A stretch of 64,000 bases of DNA from Artocarpus heterophyllus (taxonomy: Eukaryota > Streptophyta > Magnoliopsida > Rosales > Moraceae): positions 25,963,532 to 26,027,531 of the forward strand of contig CM046331.1 in NCBI GenBank assembly GCA_025403435.1. The letters are read 5' to 3'. Positions 58,777-64,000 of the stretch are shown piece by piece. The position numbers and the translations under genes are program-made. Numbering within the stretch: the stretch's first letter is position 1; every line of letters begins with the position of its first letter. The notes beneath the pieces are model-generated. The model made no database searches. It was not told the origin of the DNA and worked only from the letters and a program-made list of their open reading frames with translations.

Positions 58777-61097
58777 TGTAACACCCCGATTTTTTATTCA
58801 GCGTAATTAGTGTGAAAATAGTGAATTAGTATGCCATAATGTAAGTTTGAACTTAATTTAATCATTTTGTAATATTCCCCAATTAGTATTACTTTTAATT
58901 ATTTTTAATCACTCCTTATTATTTTTATTTGTTTGTTATTTTGAATTTTCAAAACAAAACAATTTGTCAAATATCTAATATGCCCCTTTTGGAAAACCTT
59001 GTGTTCGAACATGATTTTCTCCCTTTCTCTCACCCACTTTTAGCATACTCTCTCTCTTCCTCTCTCTTTTTGTGTTTCTTTCCCTCTCTCCCTCTCTCTT
59101 TGATTCAAAAATTTTTTTGAATCCAAGCTTTGATTCTTAGCTGGATTGAAGGTCAAGGAACGTGATTAAGCTTCCGCAAACTCGTTTTAAAGCTCTAATT
59201 CGAGGTAAATTCTTTTAATTTCAAATTTTCAAATTTTGCTCAAAATTTTCTAAATTCTTTAAAATGTTGTGAATCGATTTTTATGAGCTTAGAAAACTTT
59301 AAACTTAAGTTAGTAGAACTCATAACATCTAGAATCTAGGTTTGGTTTGATGAAAAAAGGATTTAAATCAAGATTTTTCATTTTCTCTATTTTTCACATT
59401 TTTGGATTTAATTGGAATTCTTTATGCAAATCTTGTTTAAATTAGTTTAAAAGTGATCTTCTACGCTTTTCTATCATATATGAATATTTTCTATGCTCGG
59501 GAATTAAGAAAACATGTTGGAAATGAAGATTTGAGCTCGGGAGGCCAAAGCTCAAATCTAGAACTTTTTAGATTTTTCTAGTTTGACAGGCTGAATTCAT
59601 GAGTCTGACAGACTAAACTTGAGAAAGTTTGGTAGGCCTCCTACTTGGCCGATAAGCCGAACTGTGTAGCTCGACAGGTTAGACCAAGAAATTCAGCAGG
59701 CCGACTGGCTATAGGAAAAATGGTTGTTTTACACCCGTTTTCACTGTTTTAAACCCAAATTGAGAATTTAAACTTTATAGTATGATTTTATGGACATAAA
59801 TGGCACACTAGGACACCATAAGATAGCTTAATAGTGTAGCATATCTTAAGCTAGATACCGATGAACTTAGTTTATATTTAAGCTCGTTCATGGTTCCGTG
59901 GAGCTAATGTATAGCAGGTCGGGACTATAGTGCTAAATGACAATGCAAGATATCGAGGTAAGACTTCTACCCCTTTCTTGGTAACTAGGTTTTCAATCAT
60001 TTTGGCCTTAAAGGATTCTTTCAAAAATGTTTTCGGTAATTGATATAATGTTTTTAAATGCCTTTAAAAAGGGCCTTTGGCCACTCAATGATTTCCTTCA
60101 AAGTGATTTCCTACAAAATATTTTCCTTTAGAATGGATTTCAAGGAACAGTTTAGATAAGTTTCTTAACAATTTTCATTATTCGTCAAGAATTGAATGAT
60201 CATAATGAATCGAATAATGAATGTATTTCAGAATACTCGATAACATAGGATTTAAATAATAATAAATATACAAAAGAGCATAATGCCATCCACAGAAATC
60301 GGGTCATGGAGAGTGCGACCTTAGGGGCAGGTCCTGAAACTCAGCTGGGCCACCACGGTGGTAATTATGATGGCTTTGCCAAAAGCTAAATAATAAGTCA
60401 AATTTTACGGATGACTAATGGATCAATGGTTAGAATAAATTTTAAGAATGTATCTATGTTATTTTGTGATTCTTACATTGTAACGGATCTAAGCTTGTTT
60501 AATGTTTTCAAAGCTCAACCCTAGATTAGATTGGATGAAAAAGAGCAAGATCGTAAGTATGAGTTTAACGAATTTCAATCTATTATTTTTTATAACTTTT
60601 GTCTATAATAAAATATTATATTCAACTACATGTTCTTTGAACCTTTAGTCCTACTGAGCCTTCTGCTCACTTTTTCTTTATCTGTTTTCAAAACCTTTTC
60701 CCTAGGTGGATTGCAGCTTAGGACCGACAAGGAGACCACTGGACAACAAGTGAGTTATAGGAATAATGCTTAGGCTATTTCTCTATTTTAGTCAAGGCAT
60801 GTACTATTTAAATTTCTATCTCTCATATTGGACTGTGATTGTAAAATTTTATTGTCGATACCATGTGTGCGCTCTAATGTGGGTCCGGTAAGGCCCGCCT
60901 CATAATTATCTATCTTTAATATTTCATTTCATGATTAACTGTTTTAAAATAATGATAATTGTTTTAAAGAAGATTTTAAACCGTCACGTTTTTTTTAAAA
61001 TACCCCTAAAATATTTAATTGGTAATTTTAATAAAAAATCTGCTTTAATTAAGTTAATTAATCCACCACGTCACCACTCATACTTCAGGGCGTGACA
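58777..61097 (+). repeat. Gypsy-2 3' LTR
   Basis: 2,321 bp, TGTAACACCCCG to AGGGCGTGACA. Matches 52,130-54,506 with a few percent substitutions and small deletions by eye. The TTCGGCAGG-type array at 59,540-59,710 is strongly eroded. Confidence 0.92.
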
Positions 61098-61102
61098 TTT
61101 TG

Positions 61103-62026
61103 TGTGACAAATTTCGAGCTAGTGATTTGGGGAAAAAAAATCACTGCTACGTATGTTTTCTAATTAAAGAATGTCTTGTCCAGCAAAACATTTAATTCAG
61201 AATATCTATTAAATATCACGCCCATTTGGGATAAATAAGTAATATCCTATTAAAATTTTTAATTAATAAAGAGGGAATAACTAACTAACTAGCATGAGAG
61301 TTACTAAAGTATTAATAAAGTATGCCTTAAACAACCTTATTAACTAAACTCCAATTCAAATAATTATTTATTCCCTAGATAATTATATATCCCTATAATT
61401 GAGTTTGATTCCACAATAATGCACAAATATTACCCTAAATCATACATTGGTCTTTAACATTTAAAATGTCTAAGAACTATTCTCCATCTATTTTGGTGCG
61501 GCAAAGTTAGTACTTCCATTGCACTTGTGCTAAAATATAGACGAAATAAATAAAGTGAAGCCCATATACATTTAAGTGGGGATAAAATAGCCATCATTGT
61601 GGCCTTTAGGAGGACGTACGGATTGAAAAAGGTGGTGTATTCCACAGTCTCTTTTTAGTATATCCCGCCTGGTTTTCCCTTACATCTAATAAAGATTTAA
61701 AAAGTCTTTTTCAACCTCATAGCGTATTTTTTAGACTGAGCTACGTTGTTTTGTTAGTAATTAAGTTAAATAAAATTGTTTTAGAAACTAAGGTATCACT
61801 CACTATAATAATAATGAATTTCTCACCACTTAATCCGGTGTTGCTTTTTGTTATTATATATATATGTAAATATTTGTTAATAATTAGCTAACAAAATGAT
61901 TGACTTTCTTACATTACAATATAGATCCAAATTAGTTTTGAGAAGTTTTAAAAGGGATCAAACTGAAATTTAAAATATATGAAGTTCATGGACATGTTTG
62001 GGTTAACCCTTATTATTGAATGATTA
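61103..62026. other. AT-rich spacer (copy B)
   Basis: Counterpart of 7,351-7,557 joined directly to 10,346-10,965; the junction near 61,290-61,305 is the state without unit A1. No gene recognised. Confidence 0.6.
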
Positions 62027-64000
62027 ATATGAGTGCTAGCTCCTTTTTTTATTTTATTTTTTCTCTGATGCTAGCAACTTTTATTTCATGCTATTTTATT
62101 TTTTGCAACGATCAGCGCCAACTCACATTTCTGATGAAGGAGTTGTTTGCCAAGTCATTCCCTTGGCTTTATGCAGCGCGCGTGCGTGGGTTTTGTTCTT
62201 TCTGTTCTTAGTTTGCATTAGAAAGTAAACGAAAAGAAGTGTTATTATTAAATAAAGATGCGATTCTCGCAGTGCATTTTCCTCTTGTCGGCGTCCTTGT
62301 GCATATTTTTTACCTATATTTTCCATTTATTAAGAGGTCAGGTATTGCGCTTCATTTCCCCGTTGACTTTCTAGTCTTTTTTCTAAGGAGGCAAATAAAA
62401 TGATCAAGGTATAGATTAGTACATTATAACAAAACTTTTTTAATTTTTTAAAAAATGTAGTAAATAGAAATTACATCACACATATTTATACAGATTTATT
62501 GAAACAACATCGGTGCCAGCACTAGCTAATAAACGTCCATAGATTTACTAACCAAAAATCACAAACAAAGAATCTCTCAAATTCTTTCTTTTTGCTTGTC
62601 TCTTCTTTTCTCTCGCTTTCTCCTCTCTCTCTCTCTCTTATCTCTCTGGCTGCTACTCTACCATTCCACCATGGAACGTCTTCTCTGACTACAAATCGTA
62701 CATCGTATAAATGAATGATTAGATGCCGTCACGAATAGATTGAACTCCGCGTGTAGACATTGTCGCAAAAAAATTAGACTTCATGCGCAAATGCGATTGC
62801 GAGCTTCATGTCCCAAATGCTGACGAAGAGCCATCGCAAGCTTCGTGTCCCAGACACCGTCAAAGATGCCATCGTCACAAAGGTCTTTGTCGTCCTCCTC
62901 CTTGGATCGCGAGCTCGCTCGCCATTGTACCCTCGGCAGTGCCATCGTCAATGCCGGCTTAACCTCTAGGGAGGTCAAGCAATGGCTTACAGCCCCAAAC
63001 TGAGGAGGCCCCAATTTTTTACCCAAAAAATAGGTTGTATTTGAATTGGTACTATTTTAATAAGTTAAAACATATTTTCATTATTATTGCCTTTAAGACC
63101 AACATCTTTCTCAAGAAAAAAATGCCGTTGAGTGGCATTTTTTTAGGAGTATTAAACCACATTGAGATTTTTTAGGTAACGAAGCTGATTCAAATTAAAA
63201 ACTTAAGTGCCTCTCTTCAAAAAAGAGACTTAGACGTTTTCTTATAAAAAAAGTGCCAGATCATTTTTTTTTAATTCAACTCAACTACAATTTAATAATA
63301 TAATACTTCAAAATAATAATAATAATAATAATAAACATAAAAAGATTTAAAAAAATTAAATGTAATAACAAAAAAATATATATTCAAAAAGAAAAAAACT
63401 CAAAGTGTGAGACGCTATTTTCTTTCTCTCATATCTCTAGTAAAAGGTTTGTCTAAGGGCCTAAAATTTATTGAACCGGTCCTGACCATCGTTGCAATCA
63501 TTTCTCCTTGTCGTTCTAGAACTGACCACGCCTGAAAGTTGGACGGAATTTGGAAAACTAAAGAGAGGAACAAAGAGAAAGAGAACAGAGAGGCGGGAGA
63601 GGCAACAATCAGATCTAAAAAAAAAAAGAAACATGTTAAGGGTATTTTTGGTGTATTCTAATGTGCCACTTTTAATGACGGCGTTTGCAAAAATCGGCGT
63701 TAAAAGCCCAAATTAAAAAAAATTCTTGCTAAAATAATTCCTTCCCAAAGAATAATTTCAAATATTTTTCACAAATCTCCGTCTTATTTTTTTTTAATAA
63801 ACTTGATTCATATAAAACATTAAAAAAAACATAACAGTTTTTAAAGATTAAAATAAATATGCATATAAGACAAATATTTCCAAAATCATAGACAAAATTT
63901 ATCAACAAAATAAAATAACAAAAAAAATATAGTTAACCAAACACAAAAGGAAAACTCAAAATTCAAAAAAAAAACTTAAATTCAAAGGAAGGAAATTTTA
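62027..64000. repeat. Repeat unit, copy B (cut by window end)
   Basis: Counterpart of unit A2 (10,966-13,990) without its two MITEs, including the TC-rich tract (62,585-62,650), a complete hAT element and the palindromic region at 63,674-63,710. Short open frames here are not supported as genes. Confidence 0.7.
62949..63484. mobile_element. Non-autonomous hAT element, complete copy
   Basis: 536 bp. Left end CAATGCCGGCTTAACC; right end, inverted, CAGGACCGGTTCAAT. Flanking 8-bp duplication GCCATCGT (62,941-62,948) and ACCATCGT (63,485-63,492), one mismatch. No transposase. Best preserved of the three copies in the window. Confidence 0.78.

Larger units (their letters stand above)
52130..61097 (+). 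mobile_element. Gypsy-2: Ty3/gypsy chromovirus, heavily degraded
   Basis: 8,968 bp with two LTRs of about 2.35 kb, primer-binding site, decayed gag-pol and polypurine tract. Flanked by TTTTG at 52,125-52,129 and 61,098-61,102. Copy A has the uninterrupted site at about 7,346-7,365. LTR length, termini and inner landmarks make it a relative of the solo LTR at 45,852. Confidence 0.93.
30677..64000. repeat. Segmental duplication, copy B (expanded by insertions)
   Basis: Direct copy of 1-13,990, enlarged by Gypsy-1, a solo LTR and Gypsy-2, each flanked by a 5-bp target duplication, plus a complex rearrangement at 49,258-50,125. Copy A supplies the empty site for each insertion. Like copy A it begins inside a LINE reverse-transcriptase remnant. 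It continues beyond the right edge of the window. Confidence 0.9.

Overview
The window is AT-rich nuclear DNA from a flowering plant, most likely a eudicot. It holds LTR retrotransposons with plant-type initiator-tRNA primer sites, plant LINEs with zf-RVT and RNase H tails, hAT and MITE elements, and two intronless genes for CLE-type secreted signalling peptides. I cannot name the species. There are no rRNA genes, free tRNA genes, CRISPR arrays or prokaryotic features.

The backbone is a long direct duplication. Copy A runs from base 1 to about 14.0 kb. Copy B starts near 30,677 and runs past the window end. Both begin inside the same LINE reverse-transcriptase remnant and carry, in order: a gypsy-type LTR with TGATG...CATCA ends, a copia-like relic, AT-rich spacer, a CLE gene on the minus strand, and a repeat unit carrying a short hAT element. 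Copy B was later split by three insertions whose empty sites survive in copy A: Gypsy-1 (33,689-44,846, TSD ATGAC), a solo LTR (45,852-48,208, TSD ATGCC) and Gypsy-2 (52,130-61,097, TSD TTTTG). Copy A carries its own insertions: an extra 2.8-kb repeat unit (7,558-10,345) and two MITEs.

Between the copies (14.2-30.7 kb) lie an unidentified frameshifted exon (14,441-14,796), a LINE (15,265-18,972) nested in an old copia LTR, a weak LTR-like relic, and a second LINE (about 22,180-30,979) split by a nearly complete Ty1/copia element (23,439-30,051).

The only plausible host protein genes are the two 79-residue CLE preproteins (6,448-6,687 and 51,116-51,355). Copy B carries a canonical CLE box, RASPGGPDPYHH. 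Copy A carries RVGRSGPDPHHH and lacks the usual position-4 proline. All retroelement reading frames are broken, mostly by stops explained by single C-to-T or G-to-A changes, which fits long-methylated silent DNA.

The most unusual signals are the change concentrated in the CLE peptide box, a 245-bp tRNA-like (SINE-like) block between the 3' LTR of Gypsy-1 and its target duplication, and arrays of a 14-bp near-palindrome (TTCGGCAGGCCGAA) in the LTRs of all three gypsy insertions.
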